Shown piece after piece: positions 23,496-31,572 of a stretch of DNA of 37,715 bases (its first letter is position 1; every line of letters begins with the position of its first letter). This DNA comes from Chloroflexota bacterium. GTDB lineage: Bacteria > Chloroflexota > UBA6077 > CF-72. The notes under the pieces are model-generated. The model saw only the letters and a list, made by a program, of their open reading frames with translations. It ran no database searches and had not been told where the DNA came from. Location: NCBI GenBank assembly GCA_019247515.1, contig JAFAOS010000366.1:1-37715 (forward strand), in the 5' to 3' direction. A program made the position numbers and the translations under genes.

Positions 23496-24659
23496 GTGCG
23501 GCTGACCAGTGTTGCGGTTGTCCTGTTGACCCTGGGCGTAGCCTGCGCGCAGCTCACGCCCGCGCCCCTGGGCCAGGTCGATGCGCGCCCGCCAGCCCTC
23601 TCACCCGAGCTGCGGAATCAGGCCAATCGACTGGACGTCCACTACCACCTGAACGCGCCCGCGACCGTCTCGAGTCGCGTCGAGTCGAATGACGGCCAGC
23701 AGTGGCCCATCGCAGCTGACGCGTCGCGCCCCACGCCGGGTGACTACGTGCTGCAGTTCGATGGAACCGTCGCTGGTCCAGGCCCCAACGAGCGACGCGT
23801 GCTCCCCGACGGCGACTATCGCCTGGTTCTCGACGTCCAGGGGGCCACCCAGCAGCAAGAAGCGCCAGTGCCGCTCACCATCCGCGGCGCCGATACGACG
23901 CTGCCAACCGTCAGCGACCTGTCCCTCCTGCCAGACCACATCTCGCCGAACTTCGACGCGCAGGACGACGTCACGCACCTGACGTATTCACTGGGCAAGC
24001 AAGCGCTGGTCTCACCGTTTCTGGACACCGCCTCGGACTCTGGCTCCCAGCGGCGCGTGTGGGTGGGCGAAGAGGTCAAGACCCCGGCTGGCGTTCAGAA
24101 CCTGACCTGGGACGGCACGGCGAACGGTCAACCCGTCCCCGACGGCCAGTACATGCTGGGCATTCGCGCCCGCGATGCCGCTGGCAACATCGTCGAGAGC
24201 AGCCAGCCACTCGTCGTCGAGGATTCCGGCGTGCCCGAAGCGGCGATCGTTTCGGCCCAGATTGGACCCCCGCAGATCATCCGCGGCGACGAGGTCTGCC
24301 TGGACGCCATCGTTCGCAACACGGGTCAAACGGTCCTGCGCACCCAGGGACCCGACCCGGGCTACGTCTACAGCTCGCTGGATAACTTCAGCTCGATCGA
24401 CAACCACGCGTACACCGAGCATGCCGGCTACTGGCGGATCGGCCTGAACTGGTCGGGGAGTACCGACATGACCGGCGCGACCTACCCGTACCGCTGGGGC
24501 TTCGGTCACGATCTGCAGCCGGGCGACGAAGTGACCATTCACGGCTGCGTGCAAGTGCAGAACGAGCAGGACCAGGTGGTGTACGCGGCCGGGCTCGTGC
24601 AGGAGAACGTGGCGATTCACAACGCCGGCGCCGGCCTGGTCCGCATCCTGATCTCCTGA
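23496..24659 (+). CDS. Secreted protein with FlgD-like Ig domain
   Basis: A 387-residue exoprotein. The N-terminus RLTSVAVVLLTLGVACAQ can be a lipoprotein signal with the Cys near residue 17. Two beta-sandwich regions of the FlgD-Ig type follow: one around 85-130 (PDGDYRLVLDVQG) and one around 145-245 (ISPNFDAQDDVTHLTYSLGK and WDGTANGQPVPDGQYMLGIR, then ARDAAGN). The C-terminal third (about 250-387) looks like another extracytoplasmic domain of unknown type. The GTG start at 23496 is 20 bases after the GHL10 gene, and the next gene starts right after its stop. It may be a structural or carbohydrate-binding partner of the GHL10 protein, but that is inference. Confidence 0.8.
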   Translation: MRLTSVAVVLLTLGVACAQLTPAPLGQVDARPPALSPELRNQANRLDVHYHLNAPATVSSRVESNDGQQWPIAADASRPTPGDYVLQFDGTVAGPGPNERRVLPDGDYRLVLDVQGATQQQEAPVPLTIRGADTTLPTVSDLSLLPDHISPNFDAQDDVTHLTYSLGKQALVSPFLDTASDSGSQRRVWVGEEVKTPAGVQNLTWDGTANGQPVPDGQYMLGIRARDAAGNIVESSQPLVVEDSGVPEAAIVSAQIGPPQIIRGDEVCLDAIVRNTGQTVLRTQGPDPGYVYSSLDNFSSIDNHAYTEHAGYWRIGLNWSGSTDMTGATYPYRWGFGHDLQPGDEVTIHGCVQVQNEQDQVVYAAGLVQENVAIHNAGAGLVRILIS

Positions 24660-25508
24660 GTGGGCGTGACGCCGCGCGTCTCGGTCCTGATCGTCTCGTT
24701 CAACACCTGCCGACTGACCCTGGAATCCATCGCTTCGGTGGTCGGTGAATCCGACGCCGAAGTGATCGTGGTGGACAACGCCTCCGACGACGGCAGTGCC
24801 GACGAGATCGGCGCGCGGTATCCGTCCGCGCGTCTGGTTCGCTCCGACGTCAACGCGGGTTTCGCCGCTGGCGTGAACCGCGCCGCGAGGCTTGCCAGTG
24901 GTTCCGCGTTCGTGGTGCTCAACTCCGACGCGCGCGTGGAGCCGGGCGCTATTGGTCGCATGCTCGCGCTGCTGGAGGCGAACCCGCGCGCCGCGCTGGT
25001 CGCGCCGGCGCTCTACTACCCCGATGGCCGCCCGCAGCCCGCGGCCTTCAAGTTTCCGGGACTGGTCCAGATCGCGCTCGACCTGTACCCGATCGACCGT
25101 CTGACGGACAGGGGCCTGAACGGCCGCATCCGCGCCGCGCAGCCCACCCAGATCGACCATCCGCTCGGCGCCTGCATGCTCATCCGCCGCGCGGCGTGGC
25201 AGGACGTCGGGCCGCTGGACGAGGGCTACTTCATGTACCTCGAGGAGATCGACTGGTGCCGCCGCGCTCGGGCGCGCGGGTGGCAGATCTGGCATCACCC
25301 TGGCGCACGCGTGATCCACCACGGTGGCGCGTCGACGAGCCAGCAGCCCGAGGCGATGCTCGCCCAGTTGTGGCTGGCACGCTTGCGCTACTACCAGCGC
25401 TACCACGGGCCAGCCTACAACCGGATCGTTCACGGCCTGGTCCGCATGGGTCTGCGCCGACGCGGCAGCCGGCTCCAGCGGCGAACCTCGGCTCCTGACC
25501 CGCCGTGA
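24660..25508 (+). CDS. Glycosyltransferase family 2
   Basis: A 282-residue inverting glycosyltransferase of the rhamnosyltransferase-like GT2 group. The GT-A core shows SVLIVSFNTCRLTLESI, VIVVDNASDDGSADEI, NAGFAAGVNRAA, and a DxD-type site in VVLNSDARVEPG. The acceptor half has LGACMLIRRAAWQDVG, LDEGYFMYLEEIDWCRRARA (the ED motif that supplies the base) and HHPGARVIHHGG. The C-terminal helix (LWLARLRYYQRYHGP) matches the membrane-associating end of these enzymes. The GTG start at 24660 follows the previous stop without a gap, and its end overlaps the next glycosyltransferase by GTGA. Confidence 0.92.
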   Translation: MGVTPRVSVLIVSFNTCRLTLESIASVVGESDAEVIVVDNASDDGSADEIGARYPSARLVRSDVNAGFAAGVNRAARLASGSAFVVLNSDARVEPGAIGRMLALLEANPRAALVAPALYYPDGRPQPAAFKFPGLVQIALDLYPIDRLTDRGLNGRIRAAQPTQIDHPLGACMLIRRAAWQDVGPLDEGYFMYLEEIDWCRRARARGWQIWHHPGARVIHHGGASTSQQPEAMLAQLWLARLRYYQRYHGPAYNRIVHGLVRMGLRRRGSRLQRRTSAPDPP

Positions 25509-26263
25509 AGCTTTCCGCGGTGGTGATCGCCCGCGACGAGGAGCGCATGCTGCGGGACTGCCTGGCCTCGCTGGCTTTCGCCGACGAGCGCCTGGTCCTG
25601 GTCGATACGCGCACCCTGGATCGCACCCGCGAGATCGCCCGCCTGGCTGGCGCGCGGGTCGAAGACCGGCCGTTCGACAACTTCGCGGCCCAGCGCGACG
25701 CCGCCCTGGCCCTGGCCCGCGGCGACTGGGTGCTCTTCGTCGACGCCGACGAGCGCGTCACGTCCGCCTTGCGTGACGAAATCCTGCGGACGCTGGCCAC
25801 GAATGGTGTGCGCGGCGGTTTCTGGATTCCGCGCCACAACTACCTGATGGGCCGCGTCATCACCCACGCGGGCTGGTTTCCCGACTACCAGTTGCGCCTG
25901 GTGGAACGCCGCGCCGCGCACTTCGATCCGCTGCGGCCGGTCCACGAGGTCGCGCTGGTCGATGGACCCGTCGGCTACCTCGCCGAACCGTTCGTCCACT
26001 TCAACTACGCCAACCTGGGAGAATTCGTGCGCAAGCAGGAGCGCTATTGCGGACTGGAGGCCGAACGCTGGCTGGCGACCTATGGCCGGCCGCGCGCGCG
26101 AGCCGTGGTGGGTCAGCCGGTGCGCGAGTTCTGGAGTCGCTACGTGCGATCAGGTGGCTATCGCGAGGGCGCGCTGGGGCTCGTGCTCAGTCTGCTGCTG
26201 GCGTACTACGCGGGCAAGGCGGTCTACCTGGGCCGACGCCGGTCACGCCACGGCTTGACGTAA
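25505..26263 (+). CDS. Glycosyltransferase family 2 (WaaE-like)
   Basis: A 252-residue GT2 enzyme. The N-terminus has LSAVVIARDEERMLRDCLAS and VLVDTRTLDRTREIARLAGA; the second motif is usually DSxSxDGT, so the T-R-T-L-D version is unusual. AAQRDAALALARGDWVLFVD leads to the DxD site (VDADERV). The later part has RHNYLMGRVITHAGW and PDYQLRLVERRA, as in core-polysaccharide glucosyl- and heptosyltransferases of the WaaE type, and the C-terminus has a hydrophobic segment (GLVLSLLLAYYAGKAVYL). The start is a GTG that overlaps the previous stop (GTGA, 25505-25508). Its end overlaps the convergent metalloprotease-like gene by 21 bases. Confidence 0.9.
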   Translation: MKLSAVVIARDEERMLRDCLASLAFADERLVLVDTRTLDRTREIARLAGARVEDRPFDNFAAQRDAALALARGDWVLFVDADERVTSALRDEILRTLATNGVRGGFWIPRHNYLMGRVITHAGWFPDYQLRLVERRAAHFDPLRPVHEVALVDGPVGYLAEPFVHFNYANLGEFVRKQERYCGLEAERWLATYGRPRARAVVGQPVREFWSRYVRSGGYREGALGLVLSLLLAYYAGKAVYLGRRRSRHGLT

Positions 26264-27403
26264 CTCATCCACCGTAGTGATGCCCCGCACCCGCGCCAGG
26301 AACGCGCCCACCGAACTGCTCTGGTCGCGCAACTGGTGCAGCAAGCTCGGAATCGGATTCGTCGGCGACGCCGCGGCGCCCTCGCCGTAACTGCCGTACA
26401 GCGCAAAGTACGCCTGATTCAACTTGCGAATCACGTATCCGTGCCGCTCCAGCTCGTCGCGCTGCGCGCGCATGTACGCCTCGGCCGCGTCCACCTGCCC
26501 CGCGGCCAGCATCTGCTCCACCTGCGCGCGCGTATCGCGCATGAAGTCACGGAAATCAAATGCGGGTCGCCGCGCCACAACCGGCGCAGTCGGAGCTGGA
26601 GCGAGGCCAATCGACGTGGCGATGCCCGAGCCCACCTCTTCGCCGATCATCTCGGCCGTCGTCTCGTTGATCTCGCGCGTCTGCTGGCTGCTCCAGTAGC
26701 CCTGTCCGAGCGGATAGAAGATCAGGTACTGGTGCACCCACTCGTGCGCCGAGGCAGACAACACCTGCTCGGCCGAGTCATTGTCCAGGACCATCGAGGG
26801 ATAGGTCGCCAGTCCACCGATGGGCGCCACCAGCGAGGACACGCCCGTGCTGTCGGCCGAGGCTTCCAGTTGCTCCTGTGCGCTGACGTCCATCGGCTCG
26901 AGCACTGACGAGCTGATGACCCGCAGCTCCGTGCGCGGGGCGATGACCAGGACATTCGGCGGCGCCGTCAAGCTGATGAGCACCGGCGGAAACAGGTTCT
27001 GCAGGTTGAGTGGTTCGGAGCGCATGACGCCGTCCTCGCGGTACGCCTGTGCCACCAGGTGTTCCAGAGCTGTTTCAGCCGCGGGCCGCAGGTCGGCCGG
27101 ATGCGGGTTCTGGGCAAAGTAGCTGCGCAGCACGTCGGCGTCGTCGGATGTGGCCACCGTAGGCCCGCTCAGCCCCGCCCACAGATCGCCGAGCTTCTGG
27201 CCAACGTGGACGGTCTCCCAGTCGAGCAGCCCAAAGCTCTCCGGGCTGGAGAGATCCCGAAGGCGCGCCGATTCTGGCGGCGCGAGCGGCCCGAGAAGCC
27301 ACGGCGCCAGCAACACGAGGCTCGGCAGCCAGCGCAAGAGGTTCCACACGCTGGTTCGAGCGTAACCCAGTCCCCGCGCGGCCTCCCAGGTTTGCCGCCA
27401 CAC
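26243..27403 (-). CDS. Membrane-anchored HExxH metalloprotease-like protein
   Basis: A 386-residue protein with one N-terminal membrane segment (SVWNLLRWLPSLVLLAPWLL) and a large extracytoplasmic domain. ASAHEWVHQYLIFYPLGQGY carries an HExxH zinc motif (about residues 220-224), and REINETTAEMIGEEVG about 25 residues later offers the Glu that completes a gluzincin site. No named peptidase family fits the rest by eye, and the C-terminal helices (about 275-340) with QVEQMLAAGQVDAAEAYMR are unfamiliar. I chose GTG 27403 because the ATG-side extension to 27451 crosses into the divergent ECF gene. Its activity is predicted from the motif only. Confidence 0.75.
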   Translation of the reverse strand: MWRQTWEAARGLGYARTSVWNLLRWLPSLVLLAPWLLGPLAPPESARLRDLSSPESFGLLDWETVHVGQKLGDLWAGLSGPTVATSDDADVLRSYFAQNPHPADLRPAAETALEHLVAQAYREDGVMRSEPLNLQNLFPPVLISLTAPPNVLVIAPRTELRVISSSVLEPMDVSAQEQLEASADSTGVSSLVAPIGGLATYPSMVLDNDSAEQVLSASAHEWVHQYLIFYPLGQGYWSSQQTREINETTAEMIGEEVGSGIATSIGLAPAPTAPVVARRPAFDFRDFMRDTRAQVEQMLAAGQVDAAEAYMRAQRDELERHGYVIRKLNQAYFALYGSYGEGAAASPTNPIPSLLHQLRDQSSSVGAFLARVRGITTVDELRQAVA

Positions 27404-27431
27404 CTTTCGCCGGTGAGTAGCATTCGGTGCT

Positions 27432-28064
27432 GTGCAGCCCGACGCGGGCACGCTCGATCATACGTTGAAGGCGGCGCAGCGGGGCGAGGTGGCCGCCTTC
27501 AACGTGTTGATCCAGACCTACCAGCGCCAGGTCTACAACGTCTGCTACCGCACCCTCGGCAACGCCGAGGACGCCGCCGACGCCACCCAGGACGCGCTGC
27601 TCAACGCCTTCCGCGCCGTCAAATCCTTCAACGGACCCTCCGCGGGATTGCGAAGCTGGCTCCTGCGCATCGCGGTCAACACGTGCTACGACCAGCTCCG
27701 TCGACGCCAGCGCAAGCCCTCGGAGAGCCTGGACGCCCTGCACAGTACGGAGCTTGATCCGGAAGCCAACCTGGGGCAGCGCCTCGAGGACCCGCGGCCT
27801 GGTCCTGAGCAACACAGCCTCGGCGCGGAAACCGCCCGCCACATCCAGCAAGCGATCGACCAGCTGCCGCCGGAACAGCGTCTGACCGTGGTCCTGTGCG
27901 ACGTCCAGGGGCTGAGCTACGAGGAGGCGGCGCAGGTCATGTCGATCGAGCTTGGCACGGTGAAGAGTCGCCTGAGTCGTGCGCGCGCCCAGCTACGCGT
28001 GCTGCTGGCCGAAAAAGGGGAACTGCCTGCAGGCTCGGCACGTCTACAAGAGAGAGGCCCGTGA
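27432..28064 (+). CDS. ECF (group 4) sigma factor
   Basis: An extracytoplasmic-function sigma factor of 210 residues. Region 2 (about 20-90) has FNVLIQTYQRQVYNVCYRTL, AEDAADATQDALLNAFRAV and LRSWLLRIAVNTCYDQLRRR. Region 4 (about 135-195) has LPPEQRLTVVLCDVQGLSYE followed by EAAQVMSIELGTVKSRLSRA, the -35 binding helices. The linker between (about 95-130) is longer than usual and rich in Glu and Pro. The GTG start at 27432 is 28 bases from the divergent metalloprotease-like gene. Its stop overlaps the start of the anti-sigma gene, so the two are made together. Confidence 0.93.
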   Translation: MQPDAGTLDHTLKAAQRGEVAAFNVLIQTYQRQVYNVCYRTLGNAEDAADATQDALLNAFRAVKSFNGPSAGLRSWLLRIAVNTCYDQLRRRQRKPSESLDALHSTELDPEANLGQRLEDPRPGPEQHSLGAETARHIQQAIDQLPPEQRLTVVLCDVQGLSYEEAAQVMSIELGTVKSRLSRARAQLRVLLAEKGELPAGSARLQERGP

Positions 28065-28807
28065 TGCAGTCTGCCGCTCACATCGACGACGACGCTCTGT
28101 CGGTGTTCGTCGACCAGCAGCTTGACCCCGACGACTCGGCTCAGGTGGTCGCCCATGTCGAGACGTGCTCCGAGTGCCAGGCACGTCTGGAGGGTTTCCG
28201 CTCGGTGGTTGGCCTGTTGCGGCGTCTGCCCGAGCTCGAGCCACCGCGCGAGTTCACCCTCGGCCCACGGGTGCTCGCCGATCCGCCGAACGTGGTGCGG
28301 CTGCGCAGGTGGTACACCGCCTCGCGCGCGGCTGCGGGCACCCTCGCCGCGGTCTTCGTGTTCTTGCTGGCGGGCACGCTGTACATGGACTCGCGGGCCG
28401 CGGCGACGGCCCCCGCCCAGGTCGCCCGACCGCAGGCCGTGGTCGCGACGGCGCCAGCGCCCCCCACCCCGGCTGCCGCGCCGCCAGCGGCCGCGCGCGC
28501 CGCGGCGCGAGCCCAGCCAGCAGCCGCGGGGGCGCCAGCCGCCGCTGCTTCACGGCCGGCGCCGTTCAACCCTCAGGCCGACGACCAGGTCGCCGCGGCA
28601 ACCAGCGTGAGCCCGTTGCCAACCCAGGCGCCCACCCCGCTGCCGACGGCGATTCCCCAGCCGGTGAGCGCGCCGGCGCTCGCCTCGCCGCCTGAAACGA
28701 TTGCACCGATGCGTTCCGCTGCCGCGGCCGTCGGTGCTCTGGCGTTCGTTGCGCTGCTGGTCGCCTTTTTTGTCAGATCTCGTCTGCAGCGCGCATTCCA
28801 CCCCTGA
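28064..28807 (+). CDS. Zinc-finger anti-sigma factor, membrane bound
   Basis: A 247-residue regulator of the ECF sigma factor. The N-terminal anti-sigma domain has the zinc motif HVETCSECQ (His31, Cys35, Cys38) after an acidic helix (IDDDALSVFVDQQLD). A membrane segment (about 88-107, AAGTLAAVFVFLLAGTLYM) is followed by a long Ala/Pro/Thr-rich stretch (about 110-215) and then a second hydrophobic segment near the C-terminus (AAAVGALAFVALLVAFFV). The two membrane segments would put the Ala/Pro region outside with both ends in the cytoplasm, a less usual layout. The ATG at 28064 overlaps the sigma stop by one base, as in typical sigma/anti-sigma pairs. Confidence 0.88.
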   Translation: MQSAAHIDDDALSVFVDQQLDPDDSAQVVAHVETCSECQARLEGFRSVVGLLRRLPELEPPREFTLGPRVLADPPNVVRLRRWYTASRAAAGTLAAVFVFLLAGTLYMDSRAAATAPAQVARPQAVVATAPAPPTPAAAPPAAARAAARAQPAAAGAPAAAASRPAPFNPQADDQVAAATSVSPLPTQAPTPLPTAIPQPVSAPALASPPETIAPMRSAAAAVGALAFVALLVAFFVRSRLQRAFHP

Positions 28808-28825
28808 TTCGGAGAAAGCGTTTCC

Positions 28826-29560
28826 GTGTTCACTCGACTGCTCCTTGCTTCCGGTGCCGCCGTGTCCCTGGCGGCCGTTCTCGGTCTGGCGCCCAGCGTT
28901 GCGGCGCAGACCATCCCCACCCCGGCGCCGCCCAACGCGGGCATCACTGTCCTGGGCTCGGGCATCGTGCTGGCGCAGCCGGATACGGCTCGCATCACCC
29001 TGGGCGTCGACATCACCGAGCAGTCATTGGGCCAGGCCCAATCCGAAGCCGCGCAGCGCATGGACGCAGTCGTCGCCAAGCTCAAGGCCGACGGCATCGC
29101 CGACAGCGACATTCGGACGGTCGCCTTCAACGTCACTCCGCAGTACGACCAGCAGGGCAATCAGAATCAACCGGTGCTGCGCGGGTACGAGGTGCAGAAC
29201 ATGGTCGAGGTGCGGACCACCAATGTCGCGGGGCTCGGCGCGCTGCTCGACGACGCGGTGGGCGCCGGCGCCACGCGCATCTTCGGCATCACCTTCGAAG
29301 CCTCGGACATGGAGGGGCTGACGAGCCAGGCGCGCGATCAGGCGATGGCCAACGCACAGGCGAAAGCCCAGCAGCTGGCGCGGAACGCCGGGGTGGGCCT
29401 GGGCCGACCGGTAGCCATCAGCGAGTCAGACACCAACGGCGTGACGCCGGTTCAGGCCCAGCCACGAGCCGCCGCGCCCGCCGCCGCCGTCACCACCCCG
29501 ATTCAGCCGGGCCAGTTGCAGATCACCACGATGGTCACGGTGACCTACGCCATCCAGTAG
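28826..29560 (+). CDS. SIMPL domain (DUF541) periplasmic protein
   Basis: A 244-residue secreted protein. A signal peptide (LLLASGAAVSLAAVLGLAPS, cleavage near VAA-QT) is followed by the SIMPL domain: GITVLGSGIVLAQPDTARIT, QSEAAQRMDAVVAKLKADGI, DIRTVAFNVTPQYDQQG, RGYEVQNMVEVRTTNV and GITFEASDMEGLTSQARDQA, with the later KAQQLARNAGVGLGRPVAIS. Proteins of this type are periplasmic and affect stress or membrane responses; the mechanism is unknown. It follows the sigma/anti-sigma pair by 18 bases, so it is likely part of that regulon. The GTG start is preceded by GGAGAAAG. Confidence 0.9.
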   Translation: MFTRLLLASGAAVSLAAVLGLAPSVAAQTIPTPAPPNAGITVLGSGIVLAQPDTARITLGVDITEQSLGQAQSEAAQRMDAVVAKLKADGIADSDIRTVAFNVTPQYDQQGNQNQPVLRGYEVQNMVEVRTTNVAGLGALLDDAVGAGATRIFGITFEASDMEGLTSQARDQAMANAQAKAQQLARNAGVGLGRPVAISESDTNGVTPVQAQPRAAAPAAAVTTPIQPGQLQITTMVTVTYAIQ

Positions 29561-29577
29561 CCAGGAACCTCCATCCG

Positions 29578-30609
29578 TCAGACGATCGCCGGCAGCCTGA
29601 GGAGGAGCAGATCCAGCGCCAGCCGCGCGTTGACGTTGGTATCTAGGTCCGCCAGCGTCTGCTGGATGGCGGCCGCGGCCTGACGGGCGGCTTGCCGACT
29701 GACCTGTCCCGCGGCGCCGCGCAGCGTCGCCTGCTCGCCTGCCTCGAGGTGCACCACCCGCCCCGACAGCCCGAGCTGCACGAGCATCACGTCGCGCCAC
29801 CAGCTCATCCACACCCGCAGCGTCTCGCGCACGGCCTCGGGATGCGCAACCCACCGCTCGGAAAGTGCGCGGGCGCGCACCAGCCGATCCAGGCGCGTGC
29901 CGCTGAGCGCCTCCACGAGTTGCCGTGCATACGTCTGCTGCTGCTCGAACAGCGCCGGCTCCCGAGCAGCAGCCAGGGCCCACCCCTGTCGCCCGCCGGC
30001 CAGGGCAGCCAACTGCACCGCCCGCTCAGGCTCGCTGCCGCCCGCGACCAGCGCCTCCGCCAGCTGTGCGCGACCTGCCGGCCGCAGTCTCAGCTCCTGG
30101 CACCGAGACGCGACCGTCGGCAGCACCCCGCCGCGCTCGATCGCCGTAAGTAGAAAGAGCACGAAGGGCGGCGGCTCTTCGAGCGTTTTGAGCAGCCGGT
30201 TGGCCGCGTCTTCGGCCAGCTCTTCGGCGTACACGATCAGGTACACCTTGCGCCGGCCCATCACCGGTCGAAGCTGGGCATCCGCCTGAATGAACTGCAC
30301 GTTGTCGACGAAGTCGCGCGGCGGCCCGGCGATCGGCGGCGGGCGCATCGAGATCATGCGGCGCTCCGGCGCCCGCCGCACCACGCGCACGTCGGGGTGG
30401 ATGCCCCGCTGGATCATGCGGCACTGCTGGCAGGTGTGATCCGGCCGGTCGCCCACGGAAACGGCGTTGCAGTTCAGGGCCTGGGCAATCTGCAAGGCAA
30501 ACGTGCGCTTGCCGACCGCGCGCGGGCCGGTGATCAGGTACGCGTGGGCAAGGCGATCGGTCTGCAGCGCGCGCCGCAGCCACGCCTGGGCAGCCTCGTG
30601 CCCGATCAC
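29578..30609 (-). CDS. holB: DNA polymerase III delta prime subunit
   Basis: Clamp-loader subunit of the replicative polymerase. The 343-residue product has GPRAVGKRTFALQIAQALNC as the P-loop region (about 28-47), a zinc-binding cluster (Cys47, then CQQC at 60-63 with a preceding His59), YLIVYAEELAEDAANRLLKT, and LLTAIERGGVLPTVASRCQE, the sensor-1 and SRC arginine-finger region. LKTLEEPPPFVLFLL is also diagnostic. The delta-prime/gamma distinction rests on the degenerate P-loop and the context. The ATG overlaps the kinase-BON gene's stop (ATGA at 30606-30609), which makes coupling to that gene likely. Confidence 0.9.
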   Translation of the reverse strand: MIGHEAAQAWLRRALQTDRLAHAYLITGPRAVGKRTFALQIAQALNCNAVSVGDRPDHTCQQCRMIQRGIHPDVRVVRRAPERRMISMRPPPIAGPPRDFVDNVQFIQADAQLRPVMGRRKVYLIVYAEELAEDAANRLLKTLEEPPPFVLFLLTAIERGGVLPTVASRCQELRLRPAGRAQLAEALVAGGSEPERAVQLAALAGGRQGWALAAAREPALFEQQQTYARQLVEALSGTRLDRLVRARALSERWVAHPEAVRETLRVWMSWWRDVMLVQLGLSGRVVHLEAGEQATLRGAAGQVSRQAARQAAAAIQQTLADLDTNVNARLALDLLLLRLPAIV

Positions 30610-31451
30610 ATACCCGTCAGTGGCGGTGGTTGAACTCGCAGATCGTTTTCGACGAGCCGCACGCCCTCGATGGCCCGCACGATCTGCTCGACCGCGTCGC
30701 GGTCTTCTTCGGTGATGACCTCACCTTCCATACGGATGCGGCCGTCCTGGGCGACGACCTTCAGCCCGTTGACCCACACCGTCGGATCGCCCAGCACGGT
30801 GGCCTCGACGCGGCTCGCCAGGGCCAGGTTGCCCAGGCGCTGGCGGTCGAGCGTCGACGGTTCGAGCATGCCGCTGCCGACGATCACGGTGACCATTTCG
30901 ACCGTCTCGTTCACGCTGAATCGACCGGTGTTGATGACCAGGTCCCAGTGGTGCGCCTCGAGCCAGTCGATGTTGAACATGTAGCGCATGTAGCCGGCCG
31001 TGTCGCGATCGGCCTTGCGGATCAGATCGCGGGCCTGGTCGCGGCTGAGCGGGCCGACCACGTCGTCGAAGCCGCGCTCCATCACGCGTTCGAGGCGCAC
31101 GTCCATGGGCGCGATGATCTGCAGCCGCAGCACGTTGCTCAAGCCCTTGAGTAGCTGGCCACCGCCCAGTCCAACGATGACGACGTCATCCTCCTCGGCA
31201 AGCTGGGTCGTTGCGCGCCGCAGCACGCTGGCATAGCGGCGGCGCTCTTCGTTGAGACGCTCCCAGAAGGACGGGGAGCGTTCGCGCAGTTCGGGGGCGC
31301 GATCCCAGGCAACATCAGAGCCACCAATACGCTCGGCGACCCGGATCAGTTCGCTGCGTTCGACCAACCGGTAGTCCAGACGGTCGGCGAGTGCGCGCGC
31401 GATCGTGTCGCCCAGCGACCCGGGGTGGCGCGAAATGGTGATGACAGCCAT
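30606..31451 (-). CDS. Cytidylate kinase-like protein fused to a BON domain
   Basis: A 281-residue protein. The N-terminal part (about 1-200) is a P-loop kinase of the cytidylate-kinase-like family: MAVITISRHPGSLGDTIARA as a degenerate P-loop, LADRLDYRLVERSELIRVAE, then VVIVGLGGGQLL and the LID-type stretch LSRDQARDLIRKADRDTAGY followed by FNIDWLEAHHWDLVINTGRF. The C-terminal part (about 205-281), after LGNLALASRVEATVLGDPTV, is BON-like: GRIRMEGEVITEEDRDAVEQ and VRLVENDLRV. Its substrate is unknown. I chose ATG 31451 because it begins the kinase strand. The frame is open to 31541 but those 30 residues do not look like coding. It overlaps holB by four bases. Confidence 0.85.
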   Translation of the reverse strand: MAVITISRHPGSLGDTIARALADRLDYRLVERSELIRVAERIGGSDVAWDRAPELRERSPSFWERLNEERRRYASVLRRATTQLAEEDDVVIVGLGGGQLLKGLSNVLRLQIIAPMDVRLERVMERGFDDVVGPLSRDQARDLIRKADRDTAGYMRYMFNIDWLEAHHWDLVINTGRFSVNETVEMVTVIVGSGMLEPSTLDRQRLGNLALASRVEATVLGDPTVWVNGLKVVAQDGRIRMEGEVITEEDRDAVEQIVRAIEGVRLVENDLRVQPPPLTGM

Positions 31452-31572
31452 CTCCAGCCCCGCGGACATTCTAAGATGTGGCTCAACTGTCTGCATGTAC
31501 TCGAGCCGAGGATGGTCATATTCGTCGGTCGCGGCACGCACACAGCACCGGGCGTACCGCTTGCGGCGTCAA

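Noticed and set aside
24012..25433. Minus-strand frame of 473 codons
   Set aside because: Antisense to the FlgD-like and GT2 genes; no motif.
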